A stretch of 64,000 nt of DNA from Clostridia bacterium (GTDB lineage Bacteria; Bacillota; Clostridia; Christensenellales; Aristaeellaceae): assembly GCA_017396845.1 (NCBI GenBank), contig JAFQKQ010000038.1, positions 1 through 64,000 on the forward strand, read 5' to 3'. This document shows positions 1-8,381 of the stretch, piece after piece. The position numbers were made by a program, and so were the translations under genes. The notes below the pieces were generated by a model. It saw only the letters and a list, made by a program, of their open reading frames with translations. It did not search any database and was not told where the DNA came from. Every line of letters starts with the position of its first letter. Position 1 is the first letter of the stretch.

Positions 1-266
1 CCGTATCTTTCGCTCTCCGAGCTTCCGTCTATGCCCATAATCAGAATCGTGGTGATTCCCGTCTCTTCGACATAGGTTTTCCCATTGTGCTCGATACGCT
101 CATGAACCCCTATGTTTGCAGTGCTTACGCCCCGCTCCTGCACCCTGGACGCATCTTCATAACGCGAGGCGATCATAAAGGCAGCTACCGCCAGGATGAA
201 ACCCAGTATACAGAATACAACGTTTCGCCTCAGGCTCATCCTCTTGTCTCTTCTATTTCCTCCCAT
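1..266 (-). CDS. LCP (LytR-CpsA-Psr) family protein, N-terminal part only
   Basis: The gene runs off the left edge, so only about 88 N-terminal residues are visible. It starts at ATG 266 (MGGNRRDKRMSLRR); a second in-frame ATG at 239 is possible. A short basic cytoplasmic tail is followed by one hydrophobic segment (about residues 14-30), then an extracytoplasmic region leading into TTILIMGIDGSS. That motif resembles the first strand of the LCP catalytic domain. LCP enzymes transfer undecaprenyl-linked glycopolymers to peptidoglycan at the outer face of the membrane. The N-terminal anchor and GID motif support the call, but the catalytic arginines lie outside the window. It has its own promoter (381-409). 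Confidence 0.7.
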   Translation of the reverse strand, partial: MGGNRRDKRMSLRRNVVFCILGFILAVAAFMIASRYEDASRVQERGVSTANIGVHERIEHNGKTYVEETGITTILIMGIDGSSESERY

Positions 267-380
267 ATTTTGAAGCCCTCTTCTACGATTTTCATTCGGA
301 ACGCGCTGTTCCCTTTGAACTAATTTCATCGCGCTTCAAAACGAGCATATGCATTCCATAAAAGCATATACCGATACGCT

Positions 381-409
381 ATTATACCCGAAACATTGTC
401 AAACTTCAA
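381..409 (-). promoter_or_regulatory. Promoter for the LCP gene
   Basis: On the minus strand TTGAAG (409-404) is followed after 17 bases by a perfect TATAAT (386-381). This leaves a leader of about 105 bases before the LCP start at 266. The leader holds a GTATATGC/GCATATGC inverted repeat. The spacing and -10 match the housekeeping sigma factor consensus. Confidence 0.7.
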
Positions 410-472
410 TCTTCACAGATAAAACTTCATGTGTATTAATAGATTATTAACATTTTTGCGTTTTACGCGCAT

Positions 473-500
473 AAAAAAAGAACCCGCGCGCTTGCCGGGT
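473..500 (-). terminator. Rho-independent terminator of the 472-779 RNA
   Basis: On the minus strand the sequence ACCCGGCAAGCGCGCGGGT forms a 7-bp stem with one bulge and an AAGC loop. It is followed by TCTTTTTTT, a classical U-run. It lies between the unassigned RNA and the promoter of the LCP gene. Confidence 0.65.
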
Positions 501-620
501 ACACCGATCGCTATTCCTTTCATACCGCACCGAAAACAGCCAAAAATGAAATGACCCTTGATTGCTTCATTTTGCGATCTTCGTCTTTCTTCACAAACTC
601 CGATCATCCGCAATCAAGGG

Positions 621-650
621 TCATTTCTGTGAATTCTTGATATCTAACAT
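621..650 (-). CDS. Candidate 9-residue leader peptide inside the 472-779 RNA
   Basis: ATG at 650 reads MLDIKNSQK and stops at 621. An AGAGAGG ribosome binding site (665-659) sits 8 bases upstream. The stop codon overlaps the start of the long inverted repeat, so a ribosome stalled or terminating here would cover the 5' arm of that hairpin. This is the geometry of a ribosome-mediated attenuator. The frame is very short and could be coincidental. Confidence 0.3.
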   Translation of the reverse strand: MLDIKNSQK

Positions 651-785
651 CCGTTTAACCTCTCTTTCTTGTATTTGACTTCGCCGCCGTTCTCTCTTCC
701 CTAATTTCACTTAAGAACCTTTACGGCTTTGTCTGGGAAAGCAGTCGATGTTGTTTTGTTTGATTGTTTCCTGCTTTCTGGCTTA

Positions 786-814
786 ATTATAAGGCATATT
801 CATGCAAATTGCAA
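786..814 (-). promoter_or_regulatory. Promoter of the unassigned RNA
   Basis: TTGCAA (814-809), a 17-base spacer and a perfect TATAAT (791-786) on the minus strand give a predicted transcription start near 779. Confidence 0.7.
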
Positions 815-1012
815 CCCCGCATTTTGCACGAATATTCCAATGTGTATATTGCGCATAATGACGTTTTTCCGTTTCAGCCATTGACGCGCAGAAAATACGC
901 TGATATAATGAGACTGTTGGGCTTTCAGAGAATGGTTCTGAAAGCTCTTTATTTGTTCCGACATTCAGGATTTTCCTTCCGCCTCTCTTCATAACAAGCC
1001 TTTGACATTGTT

Positions 1013-1060
1013 CTAAAAAGCGCTGTCCCAACCGGCTTTCGCCTGTTTGGGACAGCGCTT
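1013..1060 (-). terminator. Terminator of the 5'-nucleotidase gene
   Basis: A perfect 14-bp inverted repeat (1047-1060 with 1018-1031, AAGCGCTGTCCCAA type) surrounds a 15-base loop. On the minus strand it is followed by TTTTTAG. It lies about 30 bases past the nucleotidase stop codon. Confidence 0.8.
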
Positions 1061-1091
1061 GTCATGCGAAATTTAAAATTATGAACTGATC

Positions 1092-2894
1092 TTACTTGAT
1101 CTCGATGCGGCCGCTGCCGTCTACGGTTGCGTAATCGAGCAGGATGCCTTCGTACTTGGCGAGGAGCGGAGAATTCTTGGCTTCTACCGCGCCGTTTTCG
1201 AACGCCTGAACGTAATTGGCGAGTACCATGTAGTCCTCCATTACGTAGTCCAGTACGTTGATTGCGCCGTCGAACATGGCATAGCCGTCGCCGAGGTCGC
1301 GCAGGGTGTAGTTGTAGCCTGCGAGGTTGTAGGAAGCGTTCAGATCGAGGGGCTCATACGCTGCGGTTTCCTTGTTGTAAACCATGACGTCGTGTACGCG
1401 ATAGCCGGCGGTGGGGCCGTCTACCCATACGCCCTTTTCGTCCTCAACAGTGGACTGAGGATATGCAGTGTCGATCTTGTAGGTGATGCCGGATACGTGC
1501 AGGAATGCGCCGCTCTCCTGGCCGCTGCCTACGTAACGGGCGCCCCACTCAAGAGCGTCGAGGAGCTGCTGGCCGGTGATGGTCTGCAGGCAAGCTACGT
1601 TTCCGAAGGTGTGGATCTGCTTGCATACCTTGTAGGAGATCTCGCCGTTAACGGCCTTATTGCGAACGCCGCCGCCATTCATGATGGCTACGTCTACATC
1701 AAGACCCATGTTGTCGAACAGGAAGTACAGAGCGTCTGCAGCGAAGTCGCCGGTGTTGGTTTCCTGGCTGCGGACAAGGCGCTTGCCTTCTGCATCGTAA
1801 TTGTCGAAAACGAGAGCGGTGGAGCCGATGACTTCGCCCAGAAGCTCGTCAACATTGGTTCTCCAAGCGTCCTTAACAGCCGTAACGGCTTCATCGGAAA
1901 CGAGCTCGGTGCCCTTGTAAAGTTCGCTTGCAAGTTCGTAGCCGATTACGTTCTCGGTCTCGTTGCCTTCTTCGTCCTTAACGGTCTCGGTAAGCTCAAC
2001 AAGCTCAATGAAATCGGTGGTGATAGCGCCGGTTTCGGAATCGATCACCATCATGCCGATGCGTTTGGCGTATTCGCCGGTCTGGGTAAGGATTACGGGC
2101 TTGCCGTCCTTGTCCAGAACTTCCATGCCTTCAACGATGGAGTGGGAGTGTCCGTCGATGAACGCGTCAAGGCCGGATACGTTCGCGATGGTCATATCGC
2201 TGGTCCAGGGGAAGGAGGACTGATCGATGCCCAGGTGGCCAAGACCGATCACCTTGTCAACGCCCAGCGCCTTCACTTCGTCGATGGCAGCCTGCAGATC
2301 CGCCTGAAGCGCCGCGCCGTTTTCGCCGCCAGAGATGCCGTAGATGTACTCGCCGTTCTCATCCTGGAAATAGGCGGGCGTGGAGCTGGTGAAGGTTTCG
2401 GGCGTGGTAACGCCGATGATGGCAACGGACATATCGCCGCAAACGAAGACTACGTAGCTGTCAAGAACGTTCTCATTGCGGATGTTGTTCTCTTCATGAT
2501 AGAAGTTGCAGGATACGTAGGGGAACTCAGCCGCTGCGATGTTGGTCATGCAGCCGGACATGTTGTAGTCGAACTCATGGTTGCCCAGGGTCGCTACGTC
2601 GTAGCCGGCGGCGTTCATCAGAGCGATGATGCTCGCGCCCTTATCCATTGCGCCGTAAGCGGTGCCCTGTACGTGGTCGCCTGCGTCGGCCAGGATTACG
2701 AAGTTGTACTCCTTGAGGAGCTCGTTCTTAATGCCTGCGATTACGTCATAAGAAATGACGCCGTCGATGTAGGTGTGAACGTCGTTGGTGTAGAGGATTA
2801 CGATGTCGTCGGATTTTTCGGCCTCAGCGCCCGCAAAAGCCATCATGGACATAGCCATTACGAGAACGAGAAGCATCGAAAGAAACTTGCGCAT
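1092..2894 (-). CDS. Secreted bifunctional metallophosphatase / 5'-nucleotidase
   Basis: This 600-residue protein begins with a signal peptide (about residues 1-24, ending AGAEA). The metallophosphoesterase domain carries NDVH (37-40), DAGD (70-73), GNHEFD (104-109) and a later GHSHS metal-ligand motif. The C-terminal nucleotidase substrate domain contains MNGGGVRN. Family members hydrolyse extracellular nucleotides or cyclic nucleotides to nucleosides and phosphate. There is no LPxTG, SLH or C-terminal membrane anchor, so the enzyme is probably released. A ribosome binding site (AAAGGAGAG) lies just upstream. A TATAAT box (2927-2932) may be the promoter, but its -35 is weak. It is a single-gene unit with its own terminator. 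Confidence 0.9.
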   Translation of the reverse strand: MRKFLSMLLVLVMAMSMMAFAGAEAEKSDDIVILYTNDVHTYIDGVISYDVIAGIKNELLKEYNFVILADAGDHVQGTAYGAMDKGASIIALMNAAGYDVATLGNHEFDYNMSGCMTNIAAAEFPYVSCNFYHEENNIRNENVLDSYVVFVCGDMSVAIIGVTTPETFTSSTPAYFQDENGEYIYGISGGENGAALQADLQAAIDEVKALGVDKVIGLGHLGIDQSSFPWTSDMTIANVSGLDAFIDGHSHSIVEGMEVLDKDGKPVILTQTGEYAKRIGMMVIDSETGAITTDFIELVELTETVKDEEGNETENVIGYELASELYKGTELVSDEAVTAVKDAWRTNVDELLGEVIGSTALVFDNYDAEGKRLVRSQETNTGDFAADALYFLFDNMGLDVDVAIMNGGGVRNKAVNGEISYKVCKQIHTFGNVACLQTITGQQLLDALEWGARYVGSGQESGAFLHVSGITYKIDTAYPQSTVEDEKGVWVDGPTAGYRVHDVMVYNKETAAYEPLDLNASYNLAGYNYTLRDLGDGYAMFDGAINVLDYVMEDYMVLANYVQAFENGAVEAKNSPLLAKYEGILLDYATVDGSGRIEIK

Positions 2895-3150
2895 GGGAAA
2901 TCTCTCCTTTCACAATCTGTCCTTTCATTATAACTGATAAAATATTAAAAATAAATATCCATCCCGCCTCAATTCAAAAATTCACATGAATCATTCTTTA
3001 TGCGCTTCATGCGGAAATTCCGCCGTATTTCTTCGCCAATCTGCCTGTATATCAATCGCATTATTCGCCGAACGACACAAAAAACACAAAAACACTTGCT
3101 CTTTTCTTTCGCATATGATAATCTATATCCGCGAAAGTGAGGAAATATCA
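2895..3150. promoter_or_regulatory. Divergent intergenic region between nucleotidase and DtxR-family gene
   Basis: AT-rich spacer. It contains the nucleotidase ribosome binding site and a minus-strand TATAAT at 2927-2932. On the plus strand it holds a ribosome binding site, AGTGAGG (3136-3142), for the regulator. A palindromic operator is not obvious by eye. I see no other gene here. Confidence 0.4.
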
Positions 3151-3540
3151 ATGCGTATACAAAAATCCGCCGAAGATTATTTAGAGACCATGCTCGTATT
3201 GAAGGAGACGCATGGCTACATCCGCTCTATAGAAATCGCCGCCGCGCTCAATGTGACAAAGCCCAGCGTGTCCTATGCCGTAAAGCGCCTGCGCGAGAAC
3301 GGCTACATTTTGATGGACAAAGACGGTCTGATCACACTGACGGACGCGGGCCTTGAAATTGCGTCGCGCATCTACGAAAGGCACAAGATGCTGACCAACT
3401 TCCTGCTGTTCATCGGCGTAAGCGAAGAAACCGCGCGGGATGACGCCTGCAAAATTGAACATGACCTGTCCGACGAAACCTTCGAAGCCATGAAAAAACT
3501 CGCCTACCGGCAAACGATGAACGGAAAAAGCGAAGCTTAA
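3151..3540 (+). CDS. DtxR/MntR-family metal-dependent transcriptional regulator
   Basis: This 129-residue protein starts at ATG 3151, 8 bases after AGTGAGG; an upstream extension in the same frame lacks support. Residues 1-65 form a winged helix (recognition region VTKPSVSYAVKRL), followed by the metal-binding and dimerisation domain. Likely metal ligands are D9, E12, H78, C100, E103 and H104. From memory of the family, D9 matches MntR, while cysteine at 100 matches the DtxR/IdeR site, where MntR has glutamate. Metal specificity (Mn or Fe) therefore cannot be assigned. No SH3-like third domain is present, as in MntR. No metal transporter adjoins it, so its targets lie elsewhere. Confidence 0.8.
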   Translation: MRIQKSAEDYLETMLVLKETHGYIRSIEIAAALNVTKPSVSYAVKRLRENGYILMDKDGLITLTDAGLEIASRIYERHKMLTNFLLFIGVSEETARDDACKIEHDLSDETFEAMKKLAYRQTMNGKSEA

Positions 3541-3582
3541 AAGAAGCGTACCCAGCGAACGCAAGCGCAGATCCTTTCTGAC

Positions 3583-3623
3583 AAAGCGAACGCGGCAGAA
3601 AACAATCCTGCCGCGTTCGCTTT
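3583..3623. terminator. Bidirectional terminator between convergent genes
   Basis: A perfect 16-bp inverted repeat (3583-3598 with 3608-3623) has a 9-base loop and AAA/TTT at its base. It can end both the DtxR-family gene on the plus strand and the XRE/S24 gene on the minus strand. Confidence 0.8.
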
Positions 3624-3636
3624 GTGTTGTTATGCC

Positions 3637-4350
3637 TTACAGCGTTCTTTGCAGCTTTACGCATCTTCCGAGAATCTGGATTTCCGCCCACATTACGGTG
3701 TCCGATTCAAACTCCCTGTCGTAGCTCTGAAGCATGATCTTGCTGCCGTCAAGCTTCTTGATCTTTCTTACCATTCTCTTTCCTTTGACAAACACCAGCA
3801 TGAACGCCTCATCCACAGGCGCTTTTTCGGGAACCACCAGCAAAAGATCGCCCGCAAAAACGCGGAATCCCGAGAGCGAATTGTCCGGGCAGCGGAACAT
3901 GAGCACCTTATCGGGCGCGCCGCCTTCGATTTTGCCGCTGATGATCGGAAACAGCACATGGTCAATCGCAAGGCCTTTTTCGTCGATCACAGGAACGCGC
4001 TTCACTACGCCGCCCAGCGCATCCAGCCACGCATCGTTGCTCGCGGTTTTTTCTTCCATTTCCTTCTTCGTAGGCTTGGGCTGATCCTCCGGCACCTGAA
4101 TAACATAGGGCATCGGACGCGGGCGCAGCTTTACCTCCGGCTCCGCCGCAACCTCCAGCTCCGTGCTTACGGGGTTCTTTGCGCCCATCGCCTTTAAAAG
4201 CCGCCGCGCCTGATCATCGGAGGGAATTCGCCTTCCGCTTTCAACTTCCTTTATAAAGTTCTCAGCTGTTCCCGTCTTTTTTGCCAGCTGTTTTTCAGTC
4301 ATTCCGTATTTGATTCGCGCTTCGCGAATGGTATCGCCGAGTCTACTCAC
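3637..4350 (-). CDS. XRE-family regulator with C-terminal S24/LexA-like domain
   Basis: This 237-residue protein starts at GTG 4350, 9 bases after a GGAGG. Residues 5-60 are a Cro/CI helix-turn-helix (MTEKQLAKKTGTAENFIKEV). A charged, proline-rich linker (about 75-125) follows. The C-terminal part (about 150-235) resembles the peptidase S24 fold of LexA and CI: NSLSGFRVFAGDLLLVV, then a KGKRMVRKI segment. The canonical Ser-Met is Ser-Leu here, and the lysine-bearing strand is present, so autocleavage is possible but uncertain. CI-like phage repressors are the closest analogues, but no phage genes are nearby. A promoter with TTGACA lies at 4386-4414. Confidence 0.75.
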   Translation of the reverse strand: MSRLGDTIREARIKYGMTEKQLAKKTGTAENFIKEVESGRRIPSDDQARRLLKAMGAKNPVSTELEVAAEPEVKLRPRPMPYVIQVPEDQPKPTKKEMEEKTASNDAWLDALGGVVKRVPVIDEKGLAIDHVLFPIISGKIEGGAPDKVLMFRCPDNSLSGFRVFAGDLLLVVPEKAPVDEAFMLVFVKGKRMVRKIKKLDGSKIMLQSYDREFESDTVMWAEIQILGRCVKLQRTL

Positions 4351-4385
4351 CTTTCATTGCCTCCAATTGAAATGTCTTCTATACT

Positions 4386-4414
4386 ATATTACTAAACCCC
4401 GCGCCGTTTGTCAA
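4386..4414 (-). promoter_or_regulatory. Promoter of the XRE/S24 regulator
   Basis: TTGACA (4414-4409), a 17-base spacer and TAATAT (4391-4386) on the minus strand, about 36 bases before the GTG start. Confidence 0.65.
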
Positions 4415-4476
4415 TCCAATTGCTTTGAAAGTCCCCGTTCAGCCGTTCGCGATCGGCTTCTTCACCGAAAAATTGC

Positions 4477-4505
4477 TTGACAACCCGGCTTTTCCTTTCT
4501 ATAAT
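4477..4505 (+). promoter_or_regulatory. metG: Promoter of the T-box/metG unit
   Basis: A perfect TTGACA (4477-4482), 17-base spacer and perfect TATAAT (4500-4505). Transcription should begin near 4512 and enter the T-box leader. Confidence 0.85.
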
Positions 4506-4511
4506 GATTTA

Positions 4512-4770
4512 AACGCGATGAAGGATTGAGTACCGCGCATTTGCTTCCAGAAGAGAGCCGGGCAAGGTGAAAGCCGGCGACAGCATAAACGCGGGAATAT
4601 GGATCCGGAGCTTTGCGCGTAAGCGGCATGTGAGCGCGCATCGGGGCGTCCCGTTACAGGCGAGGCCGATGAAGTCGGTCAAGAGGCCCGTTTTTCGGGC
4701 GAAGCAGGGTGGTACCGCGTGAACGCTATTCGCGCCCCTCGCACGTGTTTGCGGGGAGCGTTTTTATTTT
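4512..4770 (+). promoter_or_regulatory. T-box leader (methionine specifier) with terminator/antiterminator
   Basis: The leader begins with the AGAGAGCC element of T-box stem I. It carries a plausible specifier codon ATG at 4599-4601 (context GGGAATATGGATCC). The invariant antiterminator box GGTGGTACCGCG is at 4708-4719. It ends in a G/C-rich hairpin (about 4730-4760) followed by a T-run. Uncharged tRNA-Met would pair with the specifier and the T-box bulge, favouring antitermination and expression of metG. The specifier agrees with the downstream gene. Confidence 0.9.
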
Positions 4771-4789
4771 CGAAGGGAGAAGTTCATCC

Positions 4790-6793
4790 ATGGAGAAGCC
4801 GAAATTCTATATCACAACCCCCATCTATTACCCCTCCGGCAACATGCATATCGGACACACTTACACCACGGTCGCCGCCGACAGCATGACCCGTTTTAAG
4901 AAAATGACCGGCTACGACGCATATTTTCTCACCGGCACCGACGAGCACGGCCAGAAGATCGAGCGCAAGGCGGCCGACGCCGGCGTAACGCCCAAGCAGT
5001 ACGTGGACAAGATTGTCGCGGAAACCAAAGAACTTTGGAAGCTCATGGATATTCAGTATGACGATTTCATCAGAACCACCGACGAGCGCCATGAGAAGAT
5101 TGTTCAGAAGATCTTCAAAAAGCTCTACGAGCAGGGCGATATTTATAAGTCCGCTTATGAAGGCTATTACTGCACGCCTTGCGAAAGCTTCTGGACGCAG
5201 ACGCAGCTCAAGGATGCAGACGGTGTAAAGGTATGCCCCGACTGCGGAAGGCCGGTAGAGCTTGCCAAGGAAGAAAGCTATTTCTTCCGCATGAGCAAGT
5301 ATCAGGATTGGCTGATCGAGTACATCGAGACCCATCCCGATTTTATTCAGCCCCCGTCCCGCGCCAATGAAATGCTCAATAACTTCCTGCGCCCGGGTCT
5401 TCAGGACCTGTGTGTAAGCCGTACCAGCTTCAAATGGGGCGTTCCTGTGGATTTCGACCCCGGCCACGTGGTATATGTATGGATTGACGCGCTTTCCAAC
5501 TACATCACGGCTCTGGGCTATCTCTCCGGCGACGATTCCCTCTATCAGAAGTACTGGCCCGCTGACATCCATCTGGTCGGAAAGGAAATCGTGCGCTTCC
5601 ACACCATCTACTGGCCCATTATGTTAAAAGCGCTGGGCCTCGAGCTTCCCAAGCAGGTCTTCGGACACGGCTGGCTGCTCTTCTCGGGCGACAAGATGAG
5701 CAAATCCAAGGGCAACGTGGAATATCCCGCGCCGATCGTTGAAAGATACGGAACCGACGCGCTCAGATACTACCTCATGCGCGAAATGCCCTTCGGCGCA
5801 GACGGCAACTACACCAACGAAGCTATGCTCACCCGCATGAACAGCGATCTGTGCAACGACCTCGGAAACCTGGTCAGCCGCACCGTAGCAATGATCGAGA
5901 AGTATTTCAGCGGCGTAATCCCCGCGCCCGGCGAGTTCGAAGCGCCCGACAAGCACATCATCGATATGTTTGAAGCCCTCCCCGCGCTCGTGGAAAAGAA
6001 CATGAACGAATTGCAGTTCTCGTTGGCGCTTGCCGAAATCTGGAAGCTGGTCGGCGAAATGAACCGCTATATCGATATCACCCAGCCCTGGATCCTCGGA
6101 AAGAGCGAAGAAGGACTTCCCAGGCTCAAGACCGTTATGTACTGCCTGGCGGAGGGCGTACGCGCCGTCGCCGTGCACATCTCCCCCGTCATGCCCTCCA
6201 CCCCCGAGCGAATCTTCAAGCAGCTGGGCGTTGAGGATGAGAACCTCAAAACCTGGGAATCCGTTCAGAAGTTCGGCGGCCTTCAGGAAGGCACCGTCGT
6301 CAAGAAGGGCGAGGCTCTGTTCCCCCGCGTGGACATCAAGAAGGAGCTTGAAAGCCTGAACGCCGGCAAGGAACCGGCAGAAGCGCCCAAAAAGGAAGAG
6401 AAGAAAGAGAAAAAGCCCGCGCCTCAGAAGGAAGAAAAGAAGGCAGAGAGCGCGCCCGAAGGCTATGTAACGATCGACGAATTCTTCAAGACCAAGCTCG
6501 TGTGCGCGAAGGTTATCGCGTGCGAACGCGTGGAAAAGAGCGACAAGCTTTTGAAGTCCACCCTTGATATCGGAAACGGCGAAACCCGCACGGTGCTCTC
6601 CGGTATTGCCAAGTGGTACAGCCCCGAGGATATGCCCGGACGTACCGTTGTTCTCGTGAAAAACCTCCCGCCCCGCAAAATGCGCGGCATCGCATCCGAA
6701 GGCATGCTCCTGTGCGCCTCGGACGACGAGGGCAATCTCAAGCTTCTGACCGTGGACGGCGGCGTGTTCACCCCCGGCGCAGAAATCGGCTGA
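4790..6793 (+). CDS. metG: Methionyl-tRNA synthetase
   Basis: This 667-residue class I synthetase charges tRNA-Met with methionine. The start is ATG 4790, 9 bases after GAAGGGAGA; an upstream extension would read through the T-box terminator and is rejected. Motifs are HIGH (20-23), zinc-knuckle CTPC (about 128-131) with CPDC (about 149-152), and KMSKS (about 302-306). The anticodon-binding helical domain follows. A lysine/glutamate-rich linker (about 525-555) then leads to a C-terminal tRNA-binding OB domain (about 559-667), the dimerising Trbp-type domain of the long MetG form. It is controlled by the preceding T-box. Confidence 0.97.
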   Translation: MEKPKFYITTPIYYPSGNMHIGHTYTTVAADSMTRFKKMTGYDAYFLTGTDEHGQKIERKAADAGVTPKQYVDKIVAETKELWKLMDIQYDDFIRTTDERHEKIVQKIFKKLYEQGDIYKSAYEGYYCTPCESFWTQTQLKDADGVKVCPDCGRPVELAKEESYFFRMSKYQDWLIEYIETHPDFIQPPSRANEMLNNFLRPGLQDLCVSRTSFKWGVPVDFDPGHVVYVWIDALSNYITALGYLSGDDSLYQKYWPADIHLVGKEIVRFHTIYWPIMLKALGLELPKQVFGHGWLLFSGDKMSKSKGNVEYPAPIVERYGTDALRYYLMREMPFGADGNYTNEAMLTRMNSDLCNDLGNLVSRTVAMIEKYFSGVIPAPGEFEAPDKHIIDMFEALPALVEKNMNELQFSLALAEIWKLVGEMNRYIDITQPWILGKSEEGLPRLKTVMYCLAEGVRAVAVHISPVMPSTPERIFKQLGVEDENLKTWESVQKFGGLQEGTVVKKGEALFPRVDIKKELESLNAGKEPAEAPKKEEKKEKKPAPQKEEKKAESAPEGYVTIDEFFKTKLVCAKVIACERVEKSDKLLKSTLDIGNGETRTVLSGIAKWYSPEDMPGRTVVLVKNLPPRKMRGIASEGMLLCASDDEGNLKLLTVDGGVFTPGAEIG

Positions 6794-6807
6794 TTTGAAT
6801 AATTAGG

Positions 6808-6845
6808 AAAAGCATCGCCGCCGACTCGTTCGCGGCGATGCTTTC
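6808..6845 (+). terminator. Terminator after metG
   Basis: An 11-bp stem (6811-6821 with 6832-6842, AGCATCGCCGC type) with a 10-base loop follows the metG stop. The following T-run is short (TT), so termination may be partial and read into the esterase gene. Confidence 0.5.
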
Positions 6846-6862
6846 AACACATTCGGAGGCGT

Positions 6863-8374
6863 ATGGCAATGATTCGAAGAGTACATACAGAAAACGGCTG
6901 GGTTCGCGGCCTTCCCGCTGCGGATCCCCGGATTACCGGCTATAAGGGAATTCCCTTTGCCGACAAGCCCATCGGCAAAAACCGCTGGCGTGCGCCGCAG
7001 CCCTGTCCCGATTGGGAGGGCGAGCTGTTTGCCGCCGATTTCGGCCCCATCGCCATGCAGGCAAACTGCGCGGGCGATCCGAAAAAGGACATCTACGCCC
7101 GCGAATGGGCAGTCGACGCGACCCTTCCCATGAGCGAGGACTGCCTGTATTTAAATGTATGGGCGCCGGCCGACGGAAGAAAAAACATGCCCGTATACGT
7201 TTGGTACTTCGGCGGCGGACTTCAGGTTGGAAACACCGCAGAGATGGAGTTTGACGGAGAACGCATTGCAAGGCGTGGAATCGTTGTGGTAACAGTAGGC
7301 TACCGCTTAAACGCATTCGGCTTTCTGTGCCATCCCGAAATCACGAAGGAAGCGCCCGAAGCGCCCGCAAACTTCGGCTTTCTCGACCAGCAGTTTGCAA
7401 CCAATTGGGTAAAGCGGAACATCTCCGCATTCGGCGGTGATCCCGATAACATCACCATCGGCGGCCAGTCGGCGGGCGGCATGAGCGTATGCGCGCAGAT
7501 GACGTGCGCGCAGAACAAAGGGCTTTTTACACGCGCAATCGTTGAAAGCGGCACGTTCTTAAAGCCGTATCCCGGCAAAATGGGCATCCGCACGCGCACG
7601 CTTCAGGAGGCTGAGCAGCAGGGCATAGCGTTTTTTGAGGCGCTCGGCGTAAAGACGCTTGAGGAAGCCCGAAAGCTTGATGCGCGCATGATTGAGGATA
7701 TGTCTCTTTCATGGCCCTGGGGCTGCTGGGGCGAAGCGGTCGACGGCATGTTCAGCACCTATCCCAGCGGCGAATGGTACATGCATCCGGAAAGAATTCA
7801 GTGCCCCGTAATGCTCGGATTTACCTCCAACGAGTTTTCAGACGCGCTGCAAATGGAATCCGAGGACGCGCTCAAGGCTTATGCCAAAGAAATGTATCCG
7901 GATGAGGCGGAGAATTTCCTGTCCCTGTTTCATGCGCCCTATACCAGGGAAAGCATCGAAGAAAAGAGCCGCATTCATATGATCGGCTTTGCCGTTCGAA
8001 AGGCCGCCCGCGAAAATGCGAAAAACGGTGTTTCTTCGCCACTTTACGCCTATTATTTCGATGCGGAAATCCCTGGCTGGGACAATCCCGGCGCGTTCCA
8101 TTCGGTGGATCTGTGGTTCTTCTTCGAAACCCTTGCAAAGTGCTGGAGGCCGTTTCGCGGCATGCACTACGATCTGGCGAGGCAGATGTGCGATTATTGG
8201 TCGAACTTCATAAAAACCGGAAATCCGAACGGACTCGACTTACACGGGAATGCGCTTCCCGAATGGAAGCCGCTCACAGCCGATGAAGGAAACCGAATGG
8301 TGTTTAAAACCTGCGCGTCGCCCGATATTCAAAGCGAATCTCCCATCGAGAAATTCCTGCTTGACCGCATATAG
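6863..8374 (+). CDS. Type B carboxylesterase (para-nitrobenzyl esterase-like)
   Basis: This 503-residue alpha/beta hydrolase belongs to the carboxylesterase/cholinesterase family. It starts at ATG 6863 with CGGAGG upstream. The N-terminus has the YKGIPFA block typical of the family. The EDCLYLNVW motif follows, then the oxyanion region YFGGG. The nucleophile elbow GGQSAGG places the serine near residue 203. The catalytic histidine is probably in GAFHSVDL (about 412), and the acid lies between them. No signal peptide is seen, so it is cytoplasmic. The natural ester is unknown. It lies downstream of metG with only a weak terminator between. Confidence 0.88.
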   Translation: MAMIRRVHTENGWVRGLPAADPRITGYKGIPFADKPIGKNRWRAPQPCPDWEGELFAADFGPIAMQANCAGDPKKDIYAREWAVDATLPMSEDCLYLNVWAPADGRKNMPVYVWYFGGGLQVGNTAEMEFDGERIARRGIVVVTVGYRLNAFGFLCHPEITKEAPEAPANFGFLDQQFATNWVKRNISAFGGDPDNITIGGQSAGGMSVCAQMTCAQNKGLFTRAIVESGTFLKPYPGKMGIRTRTLQEAEQQGIAFFEALGVKTLEEARKLDARMIEDMSLSWPWGCWGEAVDGMFSTYPSGEWYMHPERIQCPVMLGFTSNEFSDALQMESEDALKAYAKEMYPDEAENFLSLFHAPYTRESIEEKSRIHMIGFAVRKAARENAKNGVSSPLYAYYFDAEIPGWDNPGAFHSVDLWFFFETLAKCWRPFRGMHYDLARQMCDYWSNFIKTGNPNGLDLHGNALPEWKPLTADEGNRMVFKTCASPDIQSESPIEKFLLDRI

Positions 8375-8381
8375 CACCCAT

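Larger units (their letters stand above)
472..779 (-). ncRNA. Candidate structured leader or small RNA, family unassigned
   Basis: A strong promoter (786-814) and an intrinsic terminator (473-500) bound a transcript of about 305 bases with no long reading frame. The 5' part can form nested helices on the minus strand: GAAAGCAG with CTGCTTTC, then GAC/GTC, GCCG/CGGC and GTTCT/AGAAC closing a purine-rich loop. The middle holds a 9-residue reading frame with a good ribosome binding site. The frame's stop lies in the first arm of a perfect 18-bp inverted repeat (610-627 with 548-565, 44-base spacer). This could be a riboswitch or leader-peptide attenuator upstream of the LCP gene, or a stand-alone RNA. 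I could not match it to a known riboswitch, 6S, tmRNA or RNase P. Confidence 0.4.

Noticed and set aside
413..613. 66-codon minus-strand frame through the RNA terminator
   Set aside because: It starts inside the long inverted repeat and runs across an intrinsic terminator; no ribosome binding site is visible.
783..1031. 82-codon minus-strand frame upstream of the unassigned RNA
   Set aside because: It contains a consensus promoter and part of the nucleotidase terminator, with no ribosome binding site.
1392..2933. 513-codon open frame on the plus strand
   Set aside because: It is wholly antisense to the 5'-nucleotidase, whose motifs are clear. It has no family features and comes from codon bias in the real gene.
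3637..4350. Prophage repressor
   Set aside because: The CI-like architecture suggested a prophage, but no integrase, structural or lysis genes and no attachment repeats are near.
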